Source of the DNA: Coffea arabica
Taxonomy: Eukaryota > Streptophyta > Magnoliopsida > Gentianales > Rubiaceae
Assembly: GCF_036785885.1 (NCBI RefSeq)
Contig: NC_092320.1
Location: 13,331,557 to 13,395,556 of the forward strand
DNA length: 64,000 nucleotides
Reading direction: 5' to 3'
Part shown: piece by piece, positions 11,066-22,215 of the stretch
Layout of the letters: each line of letters opens with the position of its first letter
Position numbering within the stretch: the stretch's first letter is position 1
Position numbers and translations under genes: made by a program
Notes under the pieces: generated by a model
What the model saw: the letters and a program-made list of their open reading frames with translations, nothing else
What the model was told of the DNA's origin: nothing
The model's database searches: none

Positions 11066-13502
11066 TAGTTCTTTTTTCTGTTTTGCTCATCACTTTTCTC
11101 TTATAAAAGCTTCCATTAGGATGACTATTCGGTTTATGGTCAATTGATTCGAGTAAACAAGTGGAAAATGACTAGATATAGTGATAATTGCAAATTATTT
11201 AATATAAAGAAAGTAAAAAGAGTTATACGAGCTGTTCTAAATTTCATACTTTATAGGACAATTATACCATTAACTTGCACTATGTTTTGAATATAGAATA
11301 GCATCCTGATATGGAGATTTGTTTTAATTCATTTTAATGAAAAAAAAAAATCTGAAGTATTCGTTGACAAAACGAGTTCTTTATCATAAGCATGGCAGCT
11401 GATGGCACATACGTATATTATAGGGCTGAGACTAGAGGTTTCCAGCTATGTTTGAAGCAATAGGCGTTCATGTCTGCGCACCTCAGTTGAATTCCAGCAA
11501 CCTTCTATTTTGTGTATTTTACTTTTGATGGTTCGTCAAATTATCAAAAGATGAAAAGATACAAGTTTATTACAATAAATTTTCACCTACAGATGCTATC
11601 GTTTTTTTTTTTTTTAATTTCTAAATGTATATAAAGTTACCCCAAAATGTACGTCTAATTGATACATTATTGACTCCTAATTACAAATCGCAACTAGAAG
11701 AGTAAAATGCACGACGAGGCTAAACACATCATCTAATGAGATGACAGAAGCCGGCCCTTAATGAGCTAAGCAAAGATGCATGCTCAAAATGATATGTTCT
11801 AGAGTTGACCTAAACATGTCTGATTTATCGTACGTGCCCCAAAATTTGCATGCACTGATAATTTATCTGATGCTTAACCACCTTGGCGCATGCTAAACTC
11901 TCATAGTTGACTTCATATTCGACCTAACTCATCTCTGTGCCTGCGTGCTTGTCTGTGCAACATTAATTACTCATCTTGCCCACCAAAAAAAAACAAGAAG
12001 AAGACTGTATGCCATGAAATTAACAGAAGAATGTTACTGGACAAAAAAAAAAAAAAAAAAAAGAGGATAACTCAATATTAAGATGCGAGGATTTGTACGG
12101 ATAAAAATGAGAGAACCAATTATTGCAGCCGTTTGGATATCAAATTTTTTTCAAATGATATTTCGCTTACATTATAAACATATTTTCCAACCTATCTTTT
12201 ATATTTTTAAAGAAATATTAATTTTTTTCCATCACAGACCAGTTCCTGGACGGGGGTCTTAGTTCTTGAGCATGTTAGTGGACGAGGCAACAGTTGAATG
12301 GCCTACTCGAAAGTTCGAAGAACAAGCGAAAAAAACCCTAATTATATTTTATTCTCTATTTTTAAGATTTTTTCTTCCTTGCTACTCAAGTGGTAATTGT
12401 CGTCAAGAGTTTCTTGGAATGAGGCTTGAGACGACTATGGGGACGACATGCAGCATTTACGTATCCATCCTTAGACACACACTATTTTTTGTATAAAGGT
12501 CCAGTGAATTCTCAGAATCTGTATTAGCCTTTGATTAGGTTTTACGGTGCAACAATAGATCAATATACTTAATCTTAAGTTTCGCCCGGTAATTTCTTTC
12601 CTCTCTTTAAAAGATCTAGAACACTGGAAGAAATTAAATATGGCAAAAACAAAGACGTACGATTTAAGGCAAGACCGAACACGTTTGCTTGGGGAATCGG
12701 GCTGCTTCCTGGAATGATATACCTCTTAGTTGCCATGGAATAGAATATATGCAGATACAAATTGAAGGAATTTATATTACGAGCTAGCTTATGATGTATC
12801 CTTCCTTGTGTTTCTGTCTGACATTTTCTTCCTAGCTTTTGGTTCTTTTCTCTTATACTTAATTTTCGTCCAGTGCATAAGCCAAGAGATAAAGAAATGA
12901 AAGAGGAAGCCCATTATAAACTAGATAGGCTATTAAACTTGTTTTACGATAAAGTATTGTAGATAGCAAGTAGGATGCAAGAACTGTGATAATGGAACAT
13001 ATTCTTTTCCAAGACATATGGAACCTGACCACAACTAATCCAGAAATTGTCTTCACACAAACAAAAGCTCCGTTGCTTCTCCGGTCATTCTCAGAATTAC
13101 AGAATCCAAGTGATGCAAGAGTTCTCAAACAACGTTCACATTCCGAATTCGTGGTTCATTTACCTTTTGTTTTGGTGCTATTTAAATTCTCTTACCACAT
13201 GCAGAATTCGCACATGATTAAATGAACAGTTTCGATTGTGATCGATCTTTGCAAGAATAACGCAGAGACTCTAAAGAATATTTGAATGTAAGGCCCCATT
13301 CCATTTCAAGAGTCTCTTATTGAACTCAAGGAAAAGAAAAGCTTAATGTGCAAATCTTAACTCATAAGCTATCAAATAATTTGGATTAATCATTTTGAAC
13401 CCGTAATTTTGTTCCAAAGTCCGTGAACATGTATTGGCACGTTTTTCTGGGCTATTAATTCTCTTGTTGGGTGGCAGGTGATTCTTGTTCCGTGGTTACT
13501 TG

Positions 13503-13856
13503 TACTCCCTCTCTTTTTTTATAACTGACGTTTAAGAAATTTGCTGTAGTGTACTTTTATCTGTCATTTTATTATTTTCATACAGTATTAATTATTTTTT
13601 CACAATTTTACCCTTTTATTTCTCTTTTCCAATACAGGGTTCTTAATTACTACTCCTAGTAATTATTGCTTCTCTTTTTGCAACAATCCTAGTAATTATC
13701 TGCCCCATTTAGTGCTCTAGTGAGAGAAAATATGGGTGAATTGGACAATTAATAAAGGTACAAAAGGAAAATAGTGTACAGATTTAAGTAATAAACAATT
13801 TTTCTTAATTGGTGTGCAAAACTTTAAACGTCAGTTATAAAAAAAGGGACGGAATA
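13503..13856. mobile_element. Stowaway-like MITE with TA target duplication
   Basis: The left end 13505 starts CTCCCTCTC and continues TTTTTTTATAACTGACGTTTA. The right end, read in reverse, gives TTCCGTCCC then the same TTTTTTTATAACTGACGTTTA. TA dinucleotides flank both ends (13503-13504 and 13855-13856). The CTCCCTC(C/T)GTCC terminus and TA duplication are hallmarks of Tc1/mariner-derived Stowaway elements. At about 350 bp it carries no coding capacity. Confidence 0.75.
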
Positions 13857-14236
13857 TCTTCTAGTATTGTGTGCGTAAGAGAAACAACGTTGTTGTTAAC
13901 ATCAATAATACGGTTGTGATCCTCGAAATATGTGTTTCTTTCATCAGCCCTTGTTATATCGTCAGAGTACAAGCAACTCATTTTTCACAAGCTTAACACA
14001 AGAAAAATTGAAGGATAATAAAACATATATAAAATCCAAAAGTTACATAGCACTAGGAAACACTAGTTAATTTTAACCCTTCTACTTCTCGCTACTCCAA
14101 AAGTGGTTCCAAGACAGCTAAAATCCCACGCTCGGAAGTGCCATTCTTCTAAAATAAAAGGACAATAAGAAACTTTGCAATCTCGTAATTGAGCAGCAAT
14201 GGACAGCCAACCTAAAATTAACAACCATTATCCAAA

Positions 14237-15400
14237 CTAAGCAGACCCCACACACGGGCAGGACACCACCGCACCACCACCTACAGGTCCAATCCCCACC
14301 ACCTCCGCCCCTTCCTCCGCCACTTCCTCCCAGCAATGCAAAACAGATTTCGGGGTCCCCACTCTACACTCCTCTTTTCCTCCCCTGGAGGCGGCAAAAC
14401 ACCGGTAGAACACACAGCCGCCACCTGGCAACTCTTGTCTCACCCCAGTCTCACACCTGTACCCCTCCACGTCACCACCCCAGAACTCGAGGTGCTCCTC
14501 CCCACATCTGTCGCCACCTCCCAAGCACGTGACAGCGACACTGAACTCAGCTGGTCCGAAACACCTCAGCACCCTATTCACCAACGATCCCAACCCGCCC
14601 AGATTCTCCGACCCGAAGTCCAAACCCATCGATTCATAGCTGGCGTAGCTGAACCCAGCCTCCGGGGTCACGTGCACGGTAGAATAAGCTGAGCCCTCAA
14701 TCCCATTCATGGAGTACCCGCATGGCTCAAATTCGTAGTCGCATACCAAGTGACTTGGAATTATCTCAGAAATCCCGGACATTTTCGTCATTTGATTGTA
14801 TCCATCCGATGTTTTGAAAAACACGGCGGCTTTTTCCCCGTCCAAGCCCGTCATGCACATCTCCAAATTAAACACGGGCTTCGGATAGTCGGACTTTAGC
14901 GGGCCCACCTGTGCCACGTAGACATGCCAGTTGCGATTCTGAAAGTTCGGATCGGAGAGGACGTAGCCACTCCCGTCTTTGAAGTAAGCGTTCAAGAAGG
15001 CCACCTCTTCAGAAAAGGTGCGGTGAGGGGCAGGTTGGGCATTCTGGAAAACGAAGGTCCCACGCGAGTACTTAACCGAGTTGACACCGAGTGAGAGCGA
15101 GTCGGCAAGTTTCAGGATTGGTGGGATGGACAGGAGCAATTTGGTGGTGCCACACGTTTTGAGGATGATTTTGAAAGGGAAAACGAACAAGCTCGACTCG
15201 GAGAGCACGTACGAGTCAAACTCAGCGTTGGATAGCTGGGAAACTATAGTGCAACAAGCGGGCTCGAGAATGGAGTCCAGTTGAGACCGAGTCAGGGCCC
15301 GAAGGCCCTGCCCATTCGGATCTCTGAACACGGGTGGCTCCGAGAATGCGATTTCCAGGCGTTTCTCAAAGCCTTCGAAACCAATAGCTGAAACAGCCAT
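14237..15400 (-). CDS. SAMDC: S-adenosylmethionine decarboxylase proenzyme
   Basis: Intronless main ORF of 387 residues. The enzyme decarboxylates S-adenosylmethionine to supply aminopropyl groups for spermidine and spermine. The start at 15400 (MAVSAIGFEGFEKRLE) is the family start; an in-frame Met 13 codons upstream is leader. Key residues are visible: Glu9 and Glu12, the self-cleavage site Glu68-Ser69 in LSESSLFVFP (Ser69 becomes the pyruvoyl group), Cys83 in KTCGTTKLL, Ser230 in PCGYSMN and His243 in STVHVTPE. The protein is about 25 residues longer than many plant homologues because of a Gly/Val-rich tail after the usual CW-acidic end. It is preceded by a two-uORF leader with two introns. 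The GC-rich 3' third contrasts with the AT-rich surroundings but matches conserved coding sequence. Confidence 0.95.
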   Translation of the reverse strand: MAVSAIGFEGFEKRLEIAFSEPPVFRDPNGQGLRALTRSQLDSILEPACCTIVSQLSNAEFDSYVLSESSLFVFPFKIILKTCGTTKLLLSIPPILKLADSLSLGVNSVKYSRGTFVFQNAQPAPHRTFSEEVAFLNAYFKDGSGYVLSDPNFQNRNWHVYVAQVGPLKSDYPKPVFNLEMCMTGLDGEKAAVFFKTSDGYNQMTKMSGISEIIPSHLVCDYEFEPCGYSMNGIEGSAYSTVHVTPEAGFSYASYESMGLDFGSENLGGLGSLVNRVLRCFGPAEFSVAVTCLGGGDRCGEEHLEFWGGDVEGYRCETGVRQELPGGGCVFYRCFAASRGGKEECRVGTPKSVLHCWEEVAEEGAEVVGIGPVGGGAVVSCPCVGSA

Positions 15401-15523
15401 TTTGAGAATATCCCACAAAAAGCAGGCGCCAAAATGCAAATAACGAAAGTTTGATGCGACCTTAATTCTCTAAGCAAGGCTGATGGATGGCTAAAAACTC
15501 CTAAAACTTTTGAAGAAAATTCC

Positions 15524-15544
15524 CTACTCTACTGAAGCGTCCAT
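15524..15544 (-). other. Possible third short uORF in AdoMetDC leader
   Basis: An ATG after the small uORF opens a six-residue frame (MDASVE) that closes before the main start at 15400. Short uORFs arise by chance and I know of no conservation for this one. It is listed because it lies between the known regulatory uORFs and the enzyme frame. Confidence 0.35.
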
Positions 15545-15562
15545 CGTCTAACGAAAAAGAGA

Positions 15563-15831
15563 TCAGGATGGTTGCCTCACGCACTGCAACAAAATCAAGA
15601 AACAAAAGGATTACGCAAAAACATTTAACAAACAATTTGCATAGGTAAAACGCATTATGATAGTTGATTGATTTTAGTACAAGTACTGACGTTGGAATAA
15701 GCAGCAGATCGGAATTTCTCGTTGCCGCCGTGGGGACGAACGTCTTCAATGATGTAATCAAGGGGGGCTTCGTATTGGGTTCTAGCTCTAATACTAGAAG
15801 ACTTTTTCTTGTCACCACCTTTGGTCTCCAT
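15563..15831 (-). CDS. AdoMetDC small uORF (53 codons, split by an intron)
   Basis: This is the conserved regulatory small uORF of plant AdoMetDC mRNAs. It starts at 15831 (METKGGDKKKSSS), contains YEAPLDYIIEDVRPHGG and KFRSAAYSN, and exon 2 ends at 15691 after the Asn codon. A GTCAGT donor follows. The acceptor ...GTTGCAG ends at 15584 and the next exon reads CVRQPS then TGA (15583-15563), matching the family ending CVRKPS. Its start overlaps the tiny uORF stop by one base. In plants the peptide represses translation of the main ORF when polyamines are abundant, and the tiny uORF relieves repression when they are scarce. The spliced exons are 15831-15691 and 15583-15563. Confidence 0.93.
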
Positions 15832-15839
15832 TACAACAT
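15831..15839 (-). CDS. AdoMetDC tiny uORF (ATG TTG TAA)
   Basis: Two-codon uORF whose stop TAA shares its last A with the ATG of the small uORF. This one-base overlap is the conserved arrangement in plant AdoMetDC leaders, where reading the tiny uORF diverts ribosomes away from the repressive small uORF. Confidence 0.88.
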   Translation of the reverse strand: ML

Positions 15840-15848
15840 TAAACCTCC

Positions 15849-16014
15849 CTGGAAAAAAAAATTTTTTTGTTTTTTGCAAGAATAAGGGTCCAGTTGGAAT
15901 CAAGAAATCTGGATTTTGTGAATGCTAGAGAAATTAGATAGCTAGATATGGACCTTCTAGCCATGCATCAATATATTTATACAGGGAAGAAAGCCCATGA
16001 TTTAGGGAACTTAC
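15849..16014 (-). other. AdoMetDC 5' leader intron 1
   Basis: On the minus strand the donor AAC|GTAAGT is at 16014 and the acceptor TTTTTTCCAG| ends at 15849, placing the tiny uORF ten bases into the next exon. Leader introns are usual for plant AdoMetDC genes. The non-coding first exon would run from roughly 16290 to 16015. Confidence 0.75.
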
Positions 16015-16313
16015 GTTAAAGTTTGGAGAATCAAACAAAAGAGAAGTGAATAGCGACCGCCTTGAAATGAGCTAAGCTCTTCTTTTATCTCTTTGCTTTT
16101 GGTGCTTATGATTGTAATGTCGTATGGGAAAGGAAGAAGAGCAGGATTGGGATTTGTGCTTTGTTGAGAGCAAGAGAGAAGGGTAGGGACTCTCTGGATT
16201 GTGGAGTAGAGACGAAACCGGGAGCCAAAACGAGGAAGACAAGCACGAAAATAAGCGGTAGTAATATCAGGGGTGAGTGGTTTTGGTTTGGGGAGAGTGA
16301 ACGGATGCAAAAC

Positions 16314-16321
16314 TATTTATA
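16314..16321 (-). promoter_or_regulatory. TATA box of AdoMetDC gene
   Basis: TATAAATA on the minus strand, about 300 bases before the leader intron 1 donor. It predicts a transcription start near 16285-16290. Confidence 0.6.
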
Positions 16322-16685
16322 ATGGCTGGCTGGGCATCACAAGAGCACGGCGAACAAACAAAAAGCCCGGCCCCGAGATCAGGGGTGCTGGTTTTTTTTT
16401 TTTCTTTTGTTTTCTGAATTTGGTTTGGTATTCCTTTTCTATTCTTATTCTAATCTTTTTGGGATAATTGGATTTTGTTTAATTGATTAATATATAATAA
16501 CACTTTCTTGAAATGTATACATTATACACTAATAAAATTAAATAACGCGTTATTATGTGTAAATTTTAAAATTTATTATAGTCTAAATTCTAAAATTTAA
16601 ATTTTAAAATTTATATTTATATATATGTGTGTGTATATATATTTAGTCCGTTAATATAATATATATAAATATAAAAAGAAATTAA

Positions 16686-16832
16686 GGTCATGCTTGGATT
16701 GCTTGTTTCCGTCGAAAAATATTATCATTTTCCGTGATCACATTTTCCTATCACCTTTTTCTCTTACATATATCAAATCGTTACAATAATTTTTTCATGA
16801 AAAATGACGGAAAATGCAATCCAAACACAACT
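16686..16832. mobile_element. MITE, copy 1 of a two-copy family
   Basis: The ends are inverted repeats: TGCTTGGATTGC...TTTCCGTC at the left and GACGGAAAATGCAATCCAAACACAAC at the right. The interior includes TTTTCCGTGATCACATTTT and AAATCGTTACA. A second, diverged copy sits at 52736-52878. TIRs of the TTGGATTGC type with about 145 bp total length suggest an hAT-like MITE; family is not certain. Confidence 0.65.
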
Positions 16833-18509
16833 TAATTCTTCGTATATAGATTGACAAAGGCAGAGAATTGGGGCTCCTTTTGCTAGCTAGGGCGAGCATC
16901 TCAAGGCATACAGGCTTGTAGACCTCTGGTGAAGAAAATAAAGAAGACGGTAGAGAAAGAGAAGATTAGTTTGAAAAAAAAAATTTTTTAAGGCTTAATT
17001 TTTAGTTGTATTCTTGTCTCTTTGTATACTAGCCCATAGATTTCTGTTCCTAGGCATGCGTGGAGGATTTTTTATAGGGAGGAATATGCCCGGCAGAGGG
17101 TATCTATATTTGTTCAAAGCCACACCAAGTATACGTTTTCGTATTGAATGTTTTTTTCAAAGAAAAAAGGTACTGAATTCTTGATTTGAAAGAGAAATTA
17201 AAATTGGCCATAGGAAAATTTATAGAGTCAACGTGCAGCAGCTATACAAATGTATTGCTAGATATATATATATATACAAGTCAAAATTTATGAAGGTTTT
17301 CTACATTCAATTGTGTTCTTTTCTTTCTTATTTTGGTTTTTCTTTTGTCAAAATTTATGATCCAATGTTCTTGCTTCATTCATTTGACCCAACAAATATT
17401 TTTTTTTTTTCAAAACTATATGTTATTGAGGAGCTCTAGGCGTTAATTCCAATTGAAGACCTTATAATTTTAAACAACAATTAAAGCCTCGACAAAGTGA
17501 TTTGCTTGCAAGACTAAAATGAGGATCAGCAACTTAGCAAAATACCTTAATTAAAGGACACGTATCAATTATCCGAATAATAAACTGACACGTGTGTGTT
17601 TATCAGGTGGTAAAAAATGAAAACGCGAGTCGCTCAGCACAATTAAATAATGGAGGTTAATCTCCAACGATACATCACTCGAGATCTAGAGGTCGAGGTC
17701 TTTGGATTACATGTTGCACTGTAGCAAAACCCACTATGAAGCATGCAAACATGATTCAATTTAAGGAAAAAGATTGTGTGTAGGAGTCCCGCCAGGGAAG
17801 AAAGTTCCATTCTTTTCTTTTCAGGTCAAAGACCAACTAGATCGAGACTAGTCTCACAGTGAATCAACCCAACTGAGACACTTCATGCATCATTGATCCA
17901 GAGCTGCATATTTACAACTAACAACCTCAAGGGGAGGATTAGGTTAAGTAGTAAGATGGGAGAGACTGTAAGTAAGAAATCTTGATTTCAAAACCCTCTT
18001 GATTTAATTGAAATTTGAAATCCGATCCTCTTGGTTTAATTGCATCTGCCATGCATGCACTTAGATCCATTACTCCTTCATAAGAAGGAGGATGGGCAAG
18101 TAAAGCAAACGAAACTTTCGTTGGCAATGATGGTCAATAATTGTTATCTTTCCAAATGTAAGACAAGCAAAGTTTGATCAGAAGGGCGTCTAATGATATA
18201 GTAAAGTAGTGACTAGTCACTAGTTTGATATTTAAAACACGCATGCTTTGCTCAGCTATTAAACAAAGTTTCCGGCGACATGTTGAATTCATCATGGGGG
18301 AAAACTTGTGATAATTCGACTATATTTAGACCCCCCGTCCAGACCAAATTAATCGACAATATTTTTATTTAACCCTAATGAACATCGATCACAATTTCAT
18401 TAGATCTACACTAATAGCAAAGTTACATCACTAGTCGCGCGCGGAAATGATCTTGAGATGAGGCCAACACTAGTGAGACCAAAACAACAAATTCAGATTG
18501 CATCCTTTT

Positions 18510-19130
18510 TCGTGGGATTGCTACCTGAAGAAGCGCAGAGCTTCCCCCGTGGAGGCCAATTATGTGTTTTGTCCGCCCCAGCATCAGGTGCGTGGAGGGG
18601 GGCCTCCCCAAGATTCGAACCCTGGTCCTTGTGTATAAGGGTCTTGGGGTTGAAGTCCTGGTACCACTTGGGCCTGGACAAGTGGCAGCCCAGGCTTGGC
18701 CGAGCTAGGCCTCGGCCCCAGGCCCCTGGCGGTCGTCCTGGGTCGCGCTGCTAGGGCACCTAAAGGGGGCAAGGATCCACCCCGAAGAGGTCGAGGACGA
18801 TCCCCCTGAATGCGGGATAGGGGGCTATTCTGGGCAGGTCCCGGAACGTGTGGAGGTCGGACTCCCCTAGCAGGTATAAAAGGTAACACACATCGACTGT
18901 ACAAGGGACGCTCACTATTGGCAAATTACTTCCGGTTGTTCCTACTTCCCGTGAACTCTACTCACCGGAAAACTAACTTGACCGTCGGAGTGGCCTCGGG
19001 GACAACCCTCGGGCCCCCTCTTCTGGTTCATTCCTGTTTGTTTTGCAGGCTGAGAACCAGCTCTTTCATCAGCACCCCGAGCTAGTCGAATCAGCTCGGT
19101 CCGGGGAAGCTCGGCGCTTCTTCACTGCCA
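18510..19130 (+). mobile_element. GC-rich fossil fragment, probably a Ty3/gypsy LTR remnant
   Basis: An abrupt GC-rich island in AT-rich DNA. It contains a TATAAAA box at 18874-18880, followed by AACTTGACCGTCGGAGTGG and GGGACAACCCTCGGGCCCC, which resemble the leader part of Tat/Retand-type plant gypsy LTRs. The segment near 18610-18670 also has a tRNA promoter B-box-like GGTTCGAA (minus), so part may be a different repeat. No internal protein region or partner LTR was found. It looks like an old solo or truncated LTR; the ends are approximate. Confidence 0.5.
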
Positions 19131-22100
19131 AATTATGCAGAAACAACAGAATATACTTTTTTTTTTTTTTTCTAATCTCTCTTATGACAAAGTTTGATCA
19201 GAAAAGCTAATAATTTGTCTCCTTTAGTCTGCAGTTTGTATTTAATATCCTAGTTGCTAAAATCATTGCTCATCCCATGGCTTTATTCTATAAATTCGTT
19301 TGTCTTATGCGTCTAGGTCAATGGCTAGTACATGGATTCCATGTTTTTCAAGAATAATGGGACTGGCGCATAATCTCATTATTAAGGTTGACAACTAGCA
19401 ACCACGTAATTAAATTAGTCCCTGAATTTTTAATTGCCTGTGCATCCTTCTGCTGTTAGCCTGAGCTTTATCCAATAAGAAAAGAAAAAATGAAAATCTA
19501 GATTATCTCAATGATCTCTCATCAACTCTGTTCATGCCAAGTTTTAAAATATCATGATTTTACGTAAGCCAGTCTAAAAACACTCCTCTAAATTGTACTT
19601 TTCATTGAAAAGAGGTCGTGAAGGAGTGATCATGAAGGTATTTTTAAAAATTTCTCTCTTTTTTTTTTTCAAAATCCTTCGAGTACTACATTGGCAGAAG
19701 AAGAAGTTAGCAGTGCATATAAATTAAAACTCCAAAGCTTGGAGGCGTAGGTTCAAATTCTCCCTTTTCTCTCCCTACTTCTTAAATCCCGCCCCTCTTG
19801 TACCAGAAAAGTTCAGGGGCCGGAAGATTTCCAATTCTTAATGCTGACTTCAATTTTATGATGAAAATGTGAAGGATATGTGTACAATATGACAGGTTCC
19901 AGTAAGCCGGCAAAAATGTATAGTTGTCGGTGGCGCATGCCGCGGATAGAGCGTGATGACTGTCCCCATTACATTGTGCATGCACAAAATATAAAGAATC
20001 AACCTTTCAATGCCCTTCAGTCGATCTCAGCGGAATTGAATGCATAAAGCATTATTATTGTTTTTTGCCGCAAAGTAGAAGAATCGGTCCCGATTCATTT
20101 AGTCTTATCTTCGTGATACATATGTGAATGTGTGCTAACATGTCAAAGCTTTGATTCTTCATTCTCTGATTAAATAATTGTGCGTACAAAACTAACCAGA
20201 GATCGATGTGCCGTGCCGGTTTCTCTGAATTTTCAACCGAAATTATTTAATTGTTCGGTTAAGATTTATTGCCCCAAAAGGGAAACAATTTTTTTTTTTT
20301 TTTTTGAGAAAAAAAAAAGGGAACAGTTGAGTGATGGCTTTTAGCTTTGCTAATATTATAACTTATCATTCCAACAGGTTGTGGCTGGTGCCTCAACACA
20401 GCTTTTCTCTCCCAATCACATGTATACTCTCTACCTTTCTTTGTGCCTCTTTTCTTTTCTCTTCTTTTCTTTTTTGAAACTGCTGATTCAGGAGGCAATC
20501 GACGCGAACTCAAGAATAAGATGGTTGTAGTGCTATTAATTCCTTGGCGTTAGGTACTTTTCTTTTCTGGGCTGTTTTAATGGGTCCTCGATCTGAGCTC
20601 CGAATTTCAGAATAACTTCCTTTCTAAGCAAGTCTCTTCCATTTAACATTAAAAAAAAAACCCCCCATTTATTTTCAAGAATCTCCTGGTTCAACAAATT
20701 GTTGGGCTGAAGAAGAACGCCTTTTGGAAAGTAGATGGAGGCCCATAAAGAGAAAGGTTTTGGGTCACTTCGAATTGGAAAGTACATGGGTAACATATCC
20801 AAGTCACGAACACTAAATAGTATTCGAGAACTTGTTGGATTAAGGTCCTTGGTTTTGTGGGCTCTTACTCTATTTAGAATCCGGAACGATTAAATTTTGA
20901 TGATCTCCCACTTATATTTTACAAAGTGAAAAAGGAAGATGCTGCGCGTAATTCTGGGTGGAGGATTTCGTTTTGGTCTGTGACATGTGGCTTGGTGATT
21001 TTCGGCAGCAATTTAGACCACCCCAGAACTAGGGGTGCAAACTCCGGGGTTTTGTTGGAGATGCAAGCAAGGAAACTGGTATCCATCATCAGATCCAAAA
21101 TGGAGAAAAAAAAAAAACAATTTTTTATGCGTTCTGATGAACGCATAAATCGGATTTTATATTATCTACATGCACACTTTGGAACTTGGATGGATATTTG
21201 TTTTGATAAGGTTTGGATTTATGACGTGCGTGTAATGATATCTAATGAACTTCTTATACGAGATTTGCTTCTTAAATATCCACACACAATCCTAAACCAA
21301 AATACTCATAGTATACTTGCGTCCACAACAGATTAATTTCTACAGTCACACTTCCTGGTTTCTAGATAGTAGGATCTAAGGCCGAAAGATGAACCAAATT
21401 ATTCTATAGTTGAATGGAGTTCGACTTGGTAATAGTTCGTTCAATTTTAGTTCGCTAACTGGTCAAGTTGTATTTGAACTGTTAAATTATTCTATATTTG
21501 AATGGAATTCGATTTGGTAAGAGTTTGTTCGAGGTTAGTTTGCTAATTAGTTAAATTAAACTTGAACTGTTTTTCGTGTTCCATAAAGTTCAAATTTGAT
21601 AGAAATCTTATTCAAACTTGATTCGACAACTAAACAAACCAAATTTGAACAAAATTTTAAACTTGTTAAAATAATCAAACAAGGTCGAAAGAACACTAGA
21701 GTGCTTGACTTGATTACAGTTCGTTCGTTCACACCCCTAATAGGATTCATAATATTTGCAAGGTTAGTACAATTATTATTCCGTGATAAAAGGGTAGTGT
21801 AAGAATCAATGAACCAGCAACTAGAATGCAGAAGATTTGACATTCGGTTTGATTCGGTTTGACATTCTTTAATTGTACTTAGAAATTAGAATGTGGTCAT
21901 CATGGCAAGAAGTGGTGTTTTGACCTACTCGTAGAAATGATTCGGGCTGCTGTTAGCTATAAATTATGACGCAATAAATATTTCATCCGTGAGAGCAAGA
22001 ATACGAAGTGGTGCTATCCTGTTCTTTCAACTTTTACATCAGTAAAATCAAAAAAAAAAAAATTCAAAATTGGAAAAGCCAACATAAAATTTTGTAATGT

Positions 22101-22149
22101 GACTACTCAAATTTTGATAAATTTGGACAAGCTATATAATCAATTGTGT

Positions 22150-22215
22150 TTTTTTTTTAATAAAAAAAAAATCATCATTTCATTAAATTTCTACTAATTA
22201 CAGAAATTACATCAA
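22150..22215 (-). repeat. Dispersed repeat, LINE-tail-like
   Basis: A poly-T/poly-A start followed by CATTTCATTAAATTT.TACTAAT...AAATTACATCA recurs in related form near 7290-7350 and 18395-18432. Read on the minus strand, each ends in A/T-rich tails like the 3' end of plant LINEs. No reverse transcriptase frame is attached. Assignment is tentative. Confidence 0.35.

Larger units (their letters stand above)
9100..14100. other. Intergenic with MITEs, no gene seen
   Basis: Several open frames of 60-90 codons occur, but none has a recognised domain, conserved composition or credible splice partners. The stretch includes poly-T/poly-A tracts near 9453, 11600 and 12042, a MITE-like unit at about 10783-11065 and the Stowaway-like element at 13503-13856. 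Confidence 0.55.

Noticed and set aside
14118-14692. Open frames opposite or out of frame with AdoMetDC (72 and 118 codons)
   Set aside because: Shadows of the GC-rich coding sequence of the AdoMetDC gene.
15401-15439. Upstream in-frame Met as AdoMetDC start
   Set aside because: The family start MAVSAIGFEGFEKRLE is 13 codons downstream, and Glu9/Glu12 fall at the expected positions from it.
18458-19085. Open frames of 91-106 codons in the GC-rich island
   Set aside because: Explained by high GC content of an LTR-like fossil; the peptides are Pro/Arg/Gly-rich with no conserved domain.
20926-21336. 136-codon plus-strand open frame
   Set aside because: No recognised domain, no paralogue in the window, and AT-rich low-complexity segments. 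Could not be supported as a gene.
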